From positions 167,127 to 231,126 of the forward strand of contig NZ_JAIJZW010000001.1 of the NCBI RefSeq assembly GCF_019753765.1: 64,000 nt of DNA. The letters are read 5' to 3'. The translations under genes were made by a program, and so were the position numbers. The notes under the pieces are model-generated. The model saw only the letters and a list, made by a program, of their open reading frames with translations. It did not search any database and was not told the origin of the DNA. The stretch comes from Microbacterium marinilacus. GTDB taxonomy: Bacteria; Actinomycetota; Actinomycetes; Actinomycetales; Microbacteriaceae. Position 1 is the stretch's first letter. The number at the start of each line of letters is the position of its first letter. Of the stretch, positions 1 to 8,520 are shown piece by piece.

Positions 1-63
1 CCGCAGCACCAGGTCGGTGTCGGGCGCCGCCTCAGGGGCGTCGGGGATCTCTTCGGTGGTCAT
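1..63 (-). CDS. N-terminal fragment of an unidentified leftward gene
   Basis: An ATG on the minus strand at 63 opens a frame that runs off the left edge after 21 codons. The peptide begins MTTEEIPDAPEAAPDTDL, an acidic, Pro/Ala-rich start with no recognisable motif. The frame is inferred from the start codon and unbroken reading only. I cannot name a family from so short a piece. Confidence 0.4.
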   Translation of the reverse strand, partial: MTTEEIPDAPEAAPDTDLVLR

Positions 64-507
64 GTCGCTTCGATCGGAGTCGGACGGATTTCGCCGGGCC
101 GGCGGGCCGGCGATGCGCGGCCGCGTGGTCGGGGCGAAGCCGCGCCCTCCCGGCACACCCTCCCATTGTCCATCCTCACGGGCGTTTTGCGCCACTGACG
201 AGGGTGATTTCGGGGGCGATTCTGTGGCGCCGCACGTCCTGCGCCCAGCGCGCGGACTTTTTCGTCGAAGTCGCGTAACGGATCGGGGTCGCCTGCGTCT
301 CATGGGTGAGAGCGATGACTTCCGCTCCGCGCTGCCGGGGGGCTCGTGGACGGATCGCGCAGGAGGACGAACGTCGCTCCGCGCAGGGGCTCGAGAGATT
401 CTCGGGGGAGGGCTCTCGAGCCCCGTCTCTTCTCTCCACGACCGTCACCGTCGCGCGACGACCGGAGACGCCGCCGCTTCGTCCCTGTCCCGTGCTTCTC
501 CGCGTGA
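64..507. other. 444-bp gap without a supported gene
   Basis: This stretch lies between the cut leftward gene and the 3' end of nagA. It should hold the promoter of the cut gene and the end of the nagA transcript. The frames that stay open here read as low-complexity Arg/Ser/Pro, typical of high-GC shadow frames. Apart from the hairpin at 386-424 I see nothing definite. Confidence 0.5.
386..424. terminator. Hairpin downstream of nagA
   Basis: GGGGCTCGAGAG (386-397) pairs perfectly with CTCTCGAGCCCC (413-424), a 12-bp stem with a 15-nt loop. It sits about 85 bp past the nagA stop. The right flank is pyrimidine-rich but there is no clear T-run on the nagA-transcript side, so a terminator role is probable but not proven. 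Confidence 0.5.
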
Positions 508-1677
508 TCAGATCGGACGGCCCGCGACCCACACCCCGCGCACCGCCGCGAGCGCCGCGTCGAGCAGCACGGCGTCGGCGACGGAGCCCACGGCGAGCGA
601 GCCGATGCCGCGCTCGCCGATCGCGCGCGCCGGCACACGGGTCAGCGCGTCCACCGCCGTCGGGAGCGGGACGCCTGCGCCGACCGCGCGGCGCAGCGCC
701 GCGTCCTGCGTCAGCGTGGAGCCCGCGATCGTGTCGGTGCCGCGCACCCGCGCGACGCCGCCGACGACGTCGACGTCGAGCGCGCCCAGCCGGTACGCGC
801 CGTCGCCCATGCCGGTGGCGGCCATCGCGTCGGTGATCAGGGCGACGCGCCCCGGTGCCGCGGCGAACGCCAGCCGCACCACGTCGTCGTGCACGTGCAC
901 GCCGTCGGCGATCAGCTCGAGGGTGACGCGCGGGCTGCGGGCCGCGACGGGGATCGGCCCCGGCTCGCGGTGGTGGATGCCGGGCATGGCGTTGAACGCG
1001 TGCGTCAGGATCGTCGCTCCCGCGAGGATCGCCTCCTCCGTCCGGCGCGCGTCGGCGGCCGTGTGCCCGATCGCCGCCGCGGTGCCGAGTCGCACCGCCG
1101 TCCTGATCGCGTCGAGACCGCCGCGCAGCTCGGGTGCCAGGGTGATCTGGCGAACGGTCGGTCGCCCGTCGAGGCGCCCCGCCCGCAGCAGCCGCTCGAC
1201 GACGGCCGGCGCGGGCTCCCGCAGCAGCGTCGTGTCGTGCGCGCCGTGATGCCCGGGGTCGAGGAACGGGCCCTCGAGATGCGAGCCGAGGATCTCCGGG
1301 TCCTGCGCGGTGAGGGAGGCGATCTCGGAGACGCGGTGAGCGAGCTCCTCGACGCCCGCGGTGACGAGCGAGACGACGGCGCGGGTGGTGCCGTGGGCGC
1401 GATGCACCGCCCGTGCGGCGACGATGCCGTCCAGGCCGGCGTCGTGGGCGCCGCCGCCGGCGCCGTGCGTGTGGATGTCGACGAAGCCCGGCGTCACCAC
1501 GGCGCCTTCGCCGGCGACCTCCCGCGCGTCGAGGACGTCGTCGCCCGGTGCGGCGGCGGCCTCCCAGCCGCGTCCGGTGCCGCGGTCCGCGATCCGACCG
1601 TCGGCCAGGCGCAGCCAGGCGTCGGGCGTCTCCGTCCCGTCGGACACGACGCGGGCGGAATGGAGGATCGCGGCCAT
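508..1677 (-). CDS. nagA: N-acetylglucosamine-6-phosphate deacetylase
   Basis: This cytosolic amidohydrolase removes the acetyl group of GlcNAc-6-phosphate, feeding amino sugar and wall-recycling carbon into glycolysis. The 389-residue product has the family order: HTHGAGGG at about 69-76, HLEGPFL with Glu135, GHTAADA with His205, THAFNAMPGIHHREPG near 225-240, and ITDAMAATGMGDG with the catalytic Asp near 283. The start at 1677 has TTAGG upstream. An alternative ATG at 1695 would add six residues (MCLGRR). The gene is divergent from the glyA-folD unit. No nagB, kinase or PTS gene is adjacent, so it stands alone here. Confidence 0.93.
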   Translation of the reverse strand: MAAILHSARVVSDGTETPDAWLRLADGRIADRGTGRGWEAAAAPGDDVLDAREVAGEGAVVTPGFVDIHTHGAGGGAHDAGLDGIVAARAVHRAHGTTRAVVSLVTAGVEELAHRVSEIASLTAQDPEILGSHLEGPFLDPGHHGAHDTTLLREPAPAVVERLLRAGRLDGRPTVRQITLAPELRGGLDAIRTAVRLGTAAAIGHTAADARRTEEAILAGATILTHAFNAMPGIHHREPGPIPVAARSPRVTLELIADGVHVHDDVVRLAFAAAPGRVALITDAMAATGMGDGAYRLGALDVDVVGGVARVRGTDTIAGSTLTQDAALRRAVGAGVPLPTAVDALTRVPARAIGERGIGSLAVGSVADAVLLDAALAAVRGVWVAGRPI

Positions 1678-1705
1678 GCGACGACCTAAGCACATCCCGT
1701 AGACT
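1676..1705 (+). promoter_or_regulatory. Candidate promoter of glyA-folD
   Basis: TAGACT at 1700-1705 fits a -10 box (TAnnnT) and lies directly before the first conserved base of the ZTP riboswitch, where transcription should begin. The -35 is weak (ATGCGA near 1676-1681) and overlaps the nagA start on the other strand. This is positional inference. Confidence 0.4.
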
Positions 1706-1708
1706 CGA

Positions 1709-1783
1709 TCTGTCGCGACTGGCGTTGAGGTGGTGTACCACCGGGAAGCGACCGAGACGGCATACGACCGCACGCCTGGGCCG
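1709..1783 (+). promoter_or_regulatory. ZTP (pfl) riboswitch upstream of glyA-folD
   Basis: The leader carries the hallmark conserved blocks of the pfl motif in order: CGCGACTGGCG (1714-1724), then ACCACCGGGAAGCG (1737-1750), then after a variable spacer CCGCACGCCTGGGC (1768-1781). The two conserved parts can form the pseudoknot that binds ZMP/ZTP. ZTP riboswitches are known upstream of glyA, folD and purine genes and turn them on when 10-formyl-THF is short. Only about 40 nt separate it from the glyA start, so control may be at translation or by a short terminator. I identified it by the conserved bases and the gene context, not by a covariance search. Confidence 0.85.
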
Positions 1784-1821
1784 ATGCGAAGAGTCCTTCC
1801 CGCACGTCGTCTGGAGATCGC

Positions 1822-3096
1822 ATGACCGATCCGCTGTTCAACGCCCCTCTCGCCGAGGTCGACCCCGAGATCGCGGAGGTGCTGCAGCGCGAGCTGGACC
1901 GCCAGCGCGGCTTCCTCGAGATGATCGCGTCCGAGAACTTCGTTCCCGTCTCCGTGCTGGAGTCGCAGGGCTCGGTGCTCACCAACAAGTACGCGGAGGG
2001 CTACCCGGGCCGTCGCTACTACGGCGGCTGCGAGGTCGTCGACGTCGCGGAGGAGCTCGCGATCGAGCGCGCCAAGGCGCTGTTCGGCGCCGCGTTCGCG
2101 AACGTCCAGCCCCACTCGGGCGCATCCGCCAACGCCGCCGTGCTGCACGCGATCGCCCGCCCCGGCGACACCATCCTGGGTCTGTCGCTCGACCATGGCG
2201 GCCACCTGACGCACGGCATGAAGATCAACTTCTCGGGCCGCCTCTACGACATCGTCGCCTACGGGGTCGACGCCGAGACGTCGCTCGTGGACATGGACGA
2301 GGTGCGCCGCCTCGCGCACGAGCACAAGCCGAAGGTGATCATCGCCGGCTGGTCGGCCTACCCCCGTCAGCTCGACTTCGCGGCGTTCCGCGAGATCGCC
2401 GACGAGGTCGGTGCGCTGCTGTGGGTCGACATGGCGCACTTCGCGGGCCTGGTCGCCGCCGGCCTGCACCCGAGCCCGGTTCCCCACGCGCACGTCGTGT
2501 CGTCGACCGTCCACAAGACCATCGGCGGTCCTCGCTCCGGCTTCATCCTGAGCAACGACGCGGAGATCGCGAAGAAGATCAACTCCGCCGTGTTCCCCGG
2601 TCAGCAGGGCGGCCCGCTCATGCACGTCATCGCGGCCAAGGCCACGGCGTTCAAGCTCGCCGCCACGGACGCCTTCAAGGACCGCCAGGAGCGCACGCTG
2701 CGCGGCGCCCGCATCCTCGCCGAGCGCCTCTCCCGGCAGGACGTCGCCGACGCCGGCATCGCGGTGCGCTCGGGCGGCACCGATGTGCACCTCGTGCTGG
2801 TCGACCTGCGCGACGCCGCGATCGACGGCAAGCAGGCCGAGGACCTGCTGCACGAGATCCGCATCACCGTGAACCGCAACTCGGTCCCGAACGACCCGCG
2901 CCCGCCGATGACCACGTCCGGCCTGCGGATCGGCACGCCCGCCCTCGCGACCCGCGGGTTCGGCGACGCCGAGTTCACCGAGGTGGCCGACGTCATCGCG
3001 CTGGCGCTGCAGCCGGGCGCGGACGTGCCCGCCCTGCGCGAGCGCGTGGCCCGTCTGGCGGAAAGCTTCCCCCTCTACCCGGGCCTCGGCGAGTAA
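1822..3096 (+). CDS. glyA: Serine hydroxymethyltransferase
   Basis: A PLP enzyme interconverting serine plus THF with glycine plus 5,10-methylene-THF, the main cytosolic source of one-carbon units. The 424-residue protein is full length. It shows [17 protein letters not shown] near 36-51, the [12 protein letters not shown] region near 121-132, [19 protein letters not shown] near 201-219, and the Schiff-base Lys232 in [13 protein letters not shown]. It is the first gene after the ZTP riboswitch, with folD 9 bp downstream. The next enzyme, FolD, oxidises its product, so the pair forms a compact C1 module. Confidence 0.96.
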   Translation: MTDPLFNAPLAEVDPEIAEVLQRELDRQRGFLEMIASENFVPVSVLESQGSVLTNKYAEGYPGRRYYGGCEVVDVAEELAIERAKALFGAAFANVQPHSGASANAAVLHAIARPGDTILGLSLDHGGHLTHGMKINFSGRLYDIVAYGVDAETSLVDMDEVRRLAHEHKPKVIIAGWSAYPRQLDFAAFREIADEVGALLWVDMAHFAGLVAAGLHPSPVPHAHVVSSTVHKTIGGPRSGFILSNDAEIAKKINSAVFPGQQGGPLMHVIAAKATAFKLAATDAFKDRQERTLRGARILAERLSRQDVADAGIAVRSGGTDVHLVLVDLRDAAIDGKQAEDLLHEIRITVNRNSVPNDPRPPMTTSGLRIGTPALATRGFGDAEFTEVADVIALALQPGADVPALRERVARLAESFPLYPGLGE

Positions 3097-3105
3097 GGTC
3101 TCGGC

Positions 3106-4002
3106 ATGCCCACGGAGAGTCAGGTAGCCCAGAAGCTGGACGGCGTCGCCACGGCGAAGGCCATCAAGGAGGAGCTGGCGCAGCGCGTCGCCGCGCTGAA
3201 GGAGAAGGGCGTGACGCCGGGCATCGCGACGGTGCTGGTCGGCGCCGACCCCGCCTCCCAGCTGTACGTCGGGATGAAGCACCGGCAGTCGGAGGCGATC
3301 GGGATGAACTCGATCCAGCGCGAGCTGCCCGCCGACGCCACGCAGGAGCAGGTCGAGGCGCTGATCGACGAGCTCAACGCCGACCCGACGTGCCACGGCT
3401 ACATCGTGCAGCTGCCGCTGCCGAAGCACCTCGACACGGACGCGGTGCTCGAGCGCATCGATCCCGCGAAGGACGCCGACGGCCTGCACCCGACCAACCT
3501 CGGACGCCTCGTGCTCAACGTCAACCACCCCATCTCCACCCCGCTGCCGTGCACGCCCCGCGGCGTCATCGAGCTGCTGACCCGCAACGGCTACGACCTG
3601 GCGGGCAAGCACGTCGTCGTCGTCGGCCGGGGCGTGACCATCGGGCGGCCGATGGGGCTGCTGCTCACGCGCAAGGACGTCAACGCGACCGTGACGCAGG
3701 TGCACACGGGCACGCCCGATATGGGGCCGTACCTCCGCGAGGCGGACGTCATCGTCGCGGGCGCCGGCGTGAAGCACCTCGTCAAGGCGGAGGACGTCAA
3801 GCCCGGCGCCGCTGTGCTCGACGTGGGCGTGACGCGCGAGGACGACCCGGAGACGGGCAAGTCGAAGGTCTACGGCGACGTGCACCCGGACGTCGCCGGG
3901 GTCGCCGGCTGGCTGTCGCCGAACCCGGGCGGTGTCGGTCCGATGACGGTGGCGCTGCTGATGACCAACGTGGTGGAGGCCGCGGAGCGCACCGTCGCCT
4001 GA
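3106..4002 (+). CDS. folD: Bifunctional methylene-THF dehydrogenase / methenyl-THF cyclohydrolase
   Basis: FolD converts 5,10-methylene-THF to 10-formyl-THF with NADP. The 298-residue protein has the catalytic YVGMK motif (Tyr54, Lys58), VQLPLPKHL near 105, [11 protein letters not shown], and the cofactor-binding [18 protein letters not shown] (family form usually GRSxxVGRP). The C-terminal [13 protein letters not shown] signature is intact. It follows glyA by 9 bp and should share its ZTP riboswitch. LigM elsewhere in this window releases methyl-THF, so C1 supply matters to this organism, but a direct regulatory link is not visible. Confidence 0.96.
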   Translation: MPTESQVAQKLDGVATAKAIKEELAQRVAALKEKGVTPGIATVLVGADPASQLYVGMKHRQSEAIGMNSIQRELPADATQEQVEALIDELNADPTCHGYIVQLPLPKHLDTDAVLERIDPAKDADGLHPTNLGRLVLNVNHPISTPLPCTPRGVIELLTRNGYDLAGKHVVVVGRGVTIGRPMGLLLTRKDVNATVTQVHTGTPDMGPYLREADVIVAGAGVKHLVKAEDVKPGAAVLDVGVTREDDPETGKSKVYGDVHPDVAGVAGWLSPNPGGVGPMTVALLMTNVVEAAERTVA

Positions 4003-4023
4003 TCGCGGTCGTCGGGCGCCGGG

Positions 4024-5481
4024 TCAGGCGCCGACGTGGCGGTCCAGGAACTCGTAGACGGCGGTGTCGTCGACCCCGGGGAACGCCCCGCGGGGGAGCG
4101 GCGCGAAGATGTGGGTGTGGACGCGCGCGCTCGGCCAGGCGCGTCCCTTCCAGCGCGCCGACTGCTCGGACGGTGCCCGGCGGCAGCAGCTCTCGTCGGG
4201 GCACGTCGAGGTCTCGCGATTCTGGGTCTCGCGCCCGCGCCACCACTTCGCGTCGTCGAAGCGCACGCCGACGGTGATGGAGAACGCGCCGCGCTCGGCC
4301 GTCCCCGTCTGGGTGGAGCACCAGAACGTGCCCGCCGGAGTGTCCGTGTACTGGTAGTGCTCGGTGGTGCGGTTCTGCTGGTCGAACGCGTCGCGTGCGG
4401 CGAACTTCCGGCACACGATCTGCCCCTCGACCGACCCCGTCACGTCCTCGGGCAGCGGCAGGGCGTCGTTCTCGTACACGCGCTCGATCTGGCCGGCCTC
4501 GCCGACGCGCAGGAAGTGCAGCGGCATGCCGAGGTGCTCGGTCATCAGATTGGTCATCCGCATCGCCGCCGCCTCGTGGGTGACGCCGAACGCGTCGCGG
4601 AAGTCCTCCACCGCGAGGTTGCGGTCCTTCCGCGCCTGCTGCAGGAAGGCCACCGCGTTCGCCTCGGGCATCAGGCAGCACGCTGCGTAGTAGTTGATCT
4701 CGAGGCGCTGCTGCAGGAAGTCGGCGTACGACGTCGGAGGCTGGTGACCGAGCAAGCGGTGCGCCATCGCCTGCAGCGCCATCGACCGCAGGCCATGCCC
4801 GCCGGGGATGGAGGCGGGCGGCAGATAGATCCGGCCGTTCTCGAGGTCGGTGATCGACCGGGTGGACGGGGGCAGGTCGTCGGCGTAGATCAGCTCGAAG
4901 CCGAGCTGCTCGGCCATGATGCTCACCGTGCGGTGCGTCAACGCCCCCTGCGTGTGGCCGGCCGCGCGCAGCTGCTTCTCCGCGAGGCGCTCGAGATCAG
5001 GCAGGTAGTTGTTCAGGCCGCGCATGCGCAGCCGCAGCTCGGTGTTGGCCCGCCGCGCCTCCTCCGGGGTCGCGATGGCCTCGGTCTCGCGCCGCTGCAG
5101 CTCGCGATGCAGGCCGAGGATCGCCTCGATCGTCTCGTCGGGCAGCGTCTTGGTGACCTTGACCGGCGGGATGCCGAGGCTGCGGAACACCGAGCTCGAC
5201 TGCGCGCGCTCGAGCTCGATCTCGAGGGCGGCGCGGCGGTTCGGCGGCTCGCCCGAGATGAGGTCGGTGACCGCGGTCTGCGTCGCGGCGGCGATGGCCT
5301 GCAGCAACGACAGCTTCGGCTCCCGCTTGCCGTTCTCGATCAGGCTCAGCTGGCTGCCCGCCACGCCCACGGCCGCGCCGAGCTCGTCGAGCGTGAAGCC
5401 CTGCTGCAGACGATGGTGACGGATCCGATGCCCGAGCGTCTTGAGCTCGATGCCGGTCTTCTGGTCGTCCCGGGGGGTCAT
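4024..5481 (-). CDS. ramB: RamB-like XRE / short-chain fatty acyl regulator
   Basis: A 485-residue transcription factor. An N-terminal Cro/C1 HTH (about 14-70; GFTLDELGAAVGVAGSQLSL) is followed by an IrrE/ImmA-like middle region and a C-terminal domain with several Cys (about 385-450) as in the short-chain fatty acyl regulator family. The M78 zinc motif HExxH is replaced by MAHRLLGH, so protease activity is unlikely. The family includes RamB, which controls acetate and gluconeogenic genes in Corynebacterium. Here it is divergent from pckG with a perfect palindrome just outside its start codon. The orthology call rests on architecture and neighbour. Confidence 0.8.
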   Translation of the reverse strand: MTPRDDQKTGIELKTLGHRIRHHRLQQGFTLDELGAAVGVAGSQLSLIENGKREPKLSLLQAIAAATQTAVTDLISGEPPNRRAALEIELERAQSSSVFRSLGIPPVKVTKTLPDETIEAILGLHRELQRRETEAIATPEEARRANTELRLRMRGLNNYLPDLERLAEKQLRAAGHTQGALTHRTVSIMAEQLGFELIYADDLPPSTRSITDLENGRIYLPPASIPGGHGLRSMALQAMAHRLLGHQPPTSYADFLQQRLEINYYAACCLMPEANAVAFLQQARKDRNLAVEDFRDAFGVTHEAAAMRMTNLMTEHLGMPLHFLRVGEAGQIERVYENDALPLPEDVTGSVEGQIVCRKFAARDAFDQQNRTTEHYQYTDTPAGTFWCSTQTGTAERGAFSITVGVRFDDAKWWRGRETQNRETSTCPDESCCRRAPSEQSARWKGRAWPSARVHTHIFAPLPRGAFPGVDDTAVYEFLDRHVGA

Positions 5482-5496
5482 TCCTTGATCCTATCG

Positions 5497-5514
5497 AAAG
5501 AATCGCGATTCTTT
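5497..5514. promoter_or_regulatory. 18-bp perfect palindrome between ramB and pckG
   Basis: AAAGAATCGCGATTCTTT is a perfect dyad centred between 5505 and 5506. It lies 16 bp from the ramB start and about 84 bp upstream of pckG, in the only gap between the divergent genes. It is A/T-rich against a GC-rich background. The most economical reading is the operator of the RamB-like protein, controlling itself and pckG. RamB sites in Corynebacterium are likewise AAA-rich, but the core differs. Confidence 0.6.
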
Positions 5515-5597
5515 TGGGGCTATGCGGCCGAAAGGGCTGCGCACGGCGGGCGATCCTGGAGAAGTCCCCCCGCAACTCCCCTCGTTAGGAAAACCGG

Positions 5598-7454
5598 ATG
5601 GCCATCATCGAGAGCCCCACCGCCCGCACGACGAGCCCGCTCGACGCCTTCGGCGCCCAGCCCGCCGTCGACGGACCGGGAATGGCGGCCCTCGTGGCAT
5701 GGGTGGACGAGATCGCCGCCCTGACGCAGCCCGACCGGATCCACTGGATCGACGGCTCGGCGGAGGAGAACGCCGCCCTCGTCGAGCAGATGGTGGGGGA
5801 CGGCACGCTCATCCCGCTCGACGACGAGAAGCGGCCGAACTCGTTCCTGGCCCGCTCGGACGCCGGCGACGTCGCCCGACTCGAGTCGAGGACCTTCATC
5901 TGCTCCGAGAGGCGCGAGGACGCCGGCCCGACCAACAACTGGGTCGCGCCCGACGAGATGCGCGCGAAGCTCAGCCCGCTGTTCGAGGGCTCGATGCGCG
6001 GACGGACGATGTTCGTCGTGCCGTTCTCGATGGGCAAGATCGGGGGCCCGATCTCGCAGCTCGGCGTGCAGCTGACCGACAGCGCCTACGCGGTCGCCTC
6101 CATCGGGATCATGACGCGCGTTGGATCCGAGGTGACCCGCCTGATCGCCGAGGGGACGCCGTTCGTCAAGACCGTCCACTCGGTCGGCGCCCCGCTGGAG
6201 CCGGGGGAGCCGGACTCGAGCTGGCCGAGCAACGACGACAAGTACATCGTCCACTACCCCGAGACGCTCGAGGTGTGGTCGTTCGGCTCCGGCTACGGCG
6301 GCAACGCGATCCTGGCCAAGAAGTGCTACGCGCTGCGGATCGCGTCGGTGCTGGGCCGTGACCAGGGCTGGATGGCCGAGCACATGCTGCTCATCCGGGT
6401 GATCGACCCGAAGGGACGCGCGTACCACGTCGCCGCGGCCTTCCCCTCGGCGTGCGGCAAGACGAACCTCGCCATGCTGCGCCCGACGATCCCGGGGTGG
6501 ACCGTCGAGACCCTCGGCGACGACATCACCTGGATCCGACCGGGCGAGGACGGCCGCCTCTACGCGATCAACCCCGAGGCCGGCTTCTTCGGCGTCGCGC
6601 CGGGCACCGGCGAGTCGACGAACGTCACGGCGGTCGAGACCCTCTGGGGCAACGTCATCTTCACCAACGTCGCGCTGACCGACGACGGCGACGTGTGGTG
6701 GGAGGGGCTGACCGACGACGCGCCCGGCCACCTCATCGACTGGCAGGGGCAGGACTGGACGCCGGACGCCGGACGTCCCGCCGCCCACCCGAACTCGCGC
6801 TTCACCGTGTCGGCCGCGCAGGCGCCGTCGATCTCCCCCGACTGGGAGGAGGCCGTGCCGCTCGACGTCATCCTGTTCGGCGGTCGCCGTGCGACCAACG
6901 TCCCCCTCGTGGTCGAGTCGTTCGACTGGGCCCACGGCGTGTTCCTCGGCTCGACGATCTCGTCCGAGCGCACCGCCGCCGCCGAGGGCACGGTCGGAGA
7001 GCTGCGCCGCGACCCGTTCGCCATGATGCCGTTCTGCGGCTACAACATGGCCGACTACTTCGCGCACTGGCTCGAGATGGGCGAGAAGGCCGAGACGCTG
7101 CCCGCGGTCTACCAGGTCAACTGGTTCCGCAAGGGCTCGGACGGCCGCTTCCTGTGGCCGGGCTTCGGCGACAACTCGCGCGTCATCGACTGGATCGTCC
7201 GCCGCCTGCAGGGCGAGGCGGACGCCGTCGAGACGCCGATCGGGCGGGTCCCCGCCCTGGGCTCGCTGAACCTCGACGGCATCGACGTGCCGGAGGCGGA
7301 CCTCGACGAGCTGTTCTCCATCGACGCCGACTCCTGGCTCGCGGAGACCGACCTGACCGAGGAGTTCTACGCCCTCTTCGGCGACAAGACCCCGGCGGAG
7401 CTGCGAGCGCAGCTGGATGCGCTCCGCGCCCGCCTCCAAGCAGCGAAGGACTGA
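5598..7454 (+). CDS. pckG: Phosphoenolpyruvate carboxykinase (GTP)
   Basis: This enzyme makes phosphoenolpyruvate from oxaloacetate with GTP, the entry to gluconeogenesis when cells grow on acids or aromatics. The 618-residue length is normal for the GTP family. The P-loop with the catalytic Cys is [13 protein letters not shown] (Cys286), preceded by the [21 protein letters not shown] region. Metal and GTP-binding stretches [20 protein letters not shown] and [12 protein letters not shown] follow. AGGA precedes the ATG. It is divergent from the RamB-like regulator. Gal-pathway products in this window (pyruvate and oxaloacetate) would feed it directly. Confidence 0.96.
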   Translation: MAIIESPTARTTSPLDAFGAQPAVDGPGMAALVAWVDEIAALTQPDRIHWIDGSAEENAALVEQMVGDGTLIPLDDEKRPNSFLARSDAGDVARLESRTFICSERREDAGPTNNWVAPDEMRAKLSPLFEGSMRGRTMFVVPFSMGKIGGPISQLGVQLTDSAYAVASIGIMTRVGSEVTRLIAEGTPFVKTVHSVGAPLEPGEPDSSWPSNDDKYIVHYPETLEVWSFGSGYGGNAILAKKCYALRIASVLGRDQGWMAEHMLLIRVIDPKGRAYHVAAAFPSACGKTNLAMLRPTIPGWTVETLGDDITWIRPGEDGRLYAINPEAGFFGVAPGTGESTNVTAVETLWGNVIFTNVALTDDGDVWWEGLTDDAPGHLIDWQGQDWTPDAGRPAAHPNSRFTVSAAQAPSISPDWEEAVPLDVILFGGRRATNVPLVVESFDWAHGVFLGSTISSERTAAAEGTVGELRRDPFAMMPFCGYNMADYFAHWLEMGEKAETLPAVYQVNWFRKGSDGRFLWPGFGDNSRVIDWIVRRLQGEADAVETPIGRVPALGSLNLDGIDVPEADLDELFSIDADSWLAETDLTEEFYALFGDKTPAELRAQLDALRARLQAAKD

Positions 7455-7526
7455 CCGCACACGGTCCTTCGCCGCGCTCGAGCCGGAACCGGCGCCGCAA
7501 ACGCCCCGGCTCGAACGCGACCAAGA

Positions 7527-7566
7527 AACGGCCCGCCCCTCTCTTCCGATCCGGGGGCGGGCCGTT
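7527..7566 (+). terminator. Terminator hairpin after pckG
   Basis: AACGGCCCGCCCC (7527-7539) pairs with GGGGCGGGCCGTT (7554-7566), a 13-bp G/C-rich stem with a 14-nt loop. It sits 72 bp after the pckG stop and before the IclR gene. No long T-run follows, as is common in actinobacteria. Confidence 0.65.
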
Positions 7567-7617
7567 CACTCTCTCACGCCGCTCGGCGCACGACGGCCCG
7601 TGTGACAGGCTGACTCC

Positions 7618-8370
7618 GTGGCCAACTCGAGCTCCGGCGAGTCCGTCGCCGAGCGCATCGCGCGGATCCTCGAGACGTTCGACGCCGAGCGATCGGTGCA
7701 GACGCCGTCCGAGATCGCGCGTCGAGCCGGGCTGCCGTCGTCGACCGCCCACAGGCTCGTGACGGAGCTCGTCGGGACCGGGCTGCTCGACCGGGACGCC
7801 GACGGGCGGGTGCGTCTCGGCATGCACTTGTGGGAGGTCGCCCAGCGCGGCTCGCGCGCGCTCCGGCTGCGGGAGGCGGCGCTGCCGTTCATGGAGCTCG
7901 TGCACGCGCGCGTGCGCGAGCACATCCAGCTCGCCGTGCTCGAGCAGGGCGAAGCGCTGTTCCTCGAGCGGCTGTCGGACGCCCGCGCCGTCTCGAACAT
8001 CACCCGCATCGCGGGCAGGCTGCCGCTGCACGCGTCGTCGTCCGGGCTCGTGCTGCTGGCCTTCGCCGACGACGAGCTGCGAGAGCGCGTCCTCGCGCGG
8101 CCCCTCCCGGCGGTGACGGCGGACACGGTGACCGACCCCGGCCGCCTCCGCGAGCTTCTCGCGCGGATCCGGCAGGAGGGCATCGTCGTGGCGCGAGGGT
8201 TCGTCGAGCCGGTGTCGACCGGCGTCGCGGTGCCGATCCGGCAGCGGGGGCGCGTGATCGCCGCGCTCTCCGTCGTCTTACCCCGCGAGTCGCCGACGGC
8301 GGGTGCCGTGGAGGAGCTCCGCCGTGCGGCCGCCGGGATCTCGCGGAGGCTGGACGAGCCGGCGGAGTGA
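7618..8370 (+). CDS. IclR-family regulator, probable pobA activator
   Basis: A 250-residue IclR protein. The winged HTH lies in the first 80 residues (TPSEIARRAGLPSSTAHRLVTELV), and the effector-binding IclR domain fills the rest (LPLHASSSGLVLLAF, RGFVEPVSTGVAVPI). The GTG start at 7618 is chosen because the family N-terminus fits and no earlier in-frame ATG exists. It is 150 bp upstream of pobA in the same direction. IclR proteins such as PobR and PcaR control 4-hydroxybenzoate and protocatechuate genes in many bacteria, so local control of pobA is likely but inferred. Confidence 0.85.
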   Translation: MANSSSGESVAERIARILETFDAERSVQTPSEIARRAGLPSSTAHRLVTELVGTGLLDRDADGRVRLGMHLWEVAQRGSRALRLREAALPFMELVHARVREHIQLAVLEQGEALFLERLSDARAVSNITRIAGRLPLHASSSGLVLLAFADDELRERVLARPLPAVTADTVTDPGRLRELLARIRQEGIVVARGFVEPVSTGVAVPIRQRGRVIAALSVVLPRESPTAGAVEELRRAAAGISRRLDEPAE

Positions 8371-8392
8371 CGCCGGCCCTCGCGCGACCCTT

Positions 8393-8405
8393 CCCGTTGA
8401 ACGGG
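8393..8405. promoter_or_regulatory. Inverted repeat upstream of pobA
   Basis: CCCGTT-G-AACGGG is a perfect 6-bp dyad with a one-base centre, 23 bp past the iclR stop and 116 bp before pobA. IclR proteins bind short dyads of this size. It is a candidate operator for the IclR protein. Confidence 0.4.
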
Positions 8406-8421
8406 CTGGCGCTCGCGGGGC

Positions 8422-8440
8422 GTCTTCCCTCCCGGAAGAC
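8422..8440. promoter_or_regulatory. Hairpin or second dyad upstream of pobA
   Basis: GTCTTCC (8422-8428) and GGAAGAC (8434-8440) are perfect complements with a 5-nt centre. It could be a second operator half or a weak terminator after iclR. Only 80 bp remain to the pobA start, so the pobA promoter must overlap or follow it. Confidence 0.35.
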
Positions 8441-8520
8441 TCGTCGCATCACGTTTCCCCCGGTCCCGCGGCGCGCACGCCGCCGGGAGCCGTCGGGCAG
8501 GCCGTCGAAGGAGACGACAG

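Noticed and set aside
1709..1783. Glycine or THF riboswitch upstream of glyA
   Set aside because: The conserved blocks are those of the ZTP motif, and neither the tandem glycine aptamer nor the THF consensus fits.
508..3885. 1125-codon minus-strand open frame spanning nagA, glyA and folD
   Set aside because: Only its 3' third is real (nagA). The rest lies opposite glyA and folD, reads as His/Arg/Val-rich filler and has no family pattern.
5520..7460. 646-codon open frame opposite pckG
   Set aside because: It is an antisense shadow caused by high third-position GC; pckG itself is complete and clear on the plus strand.
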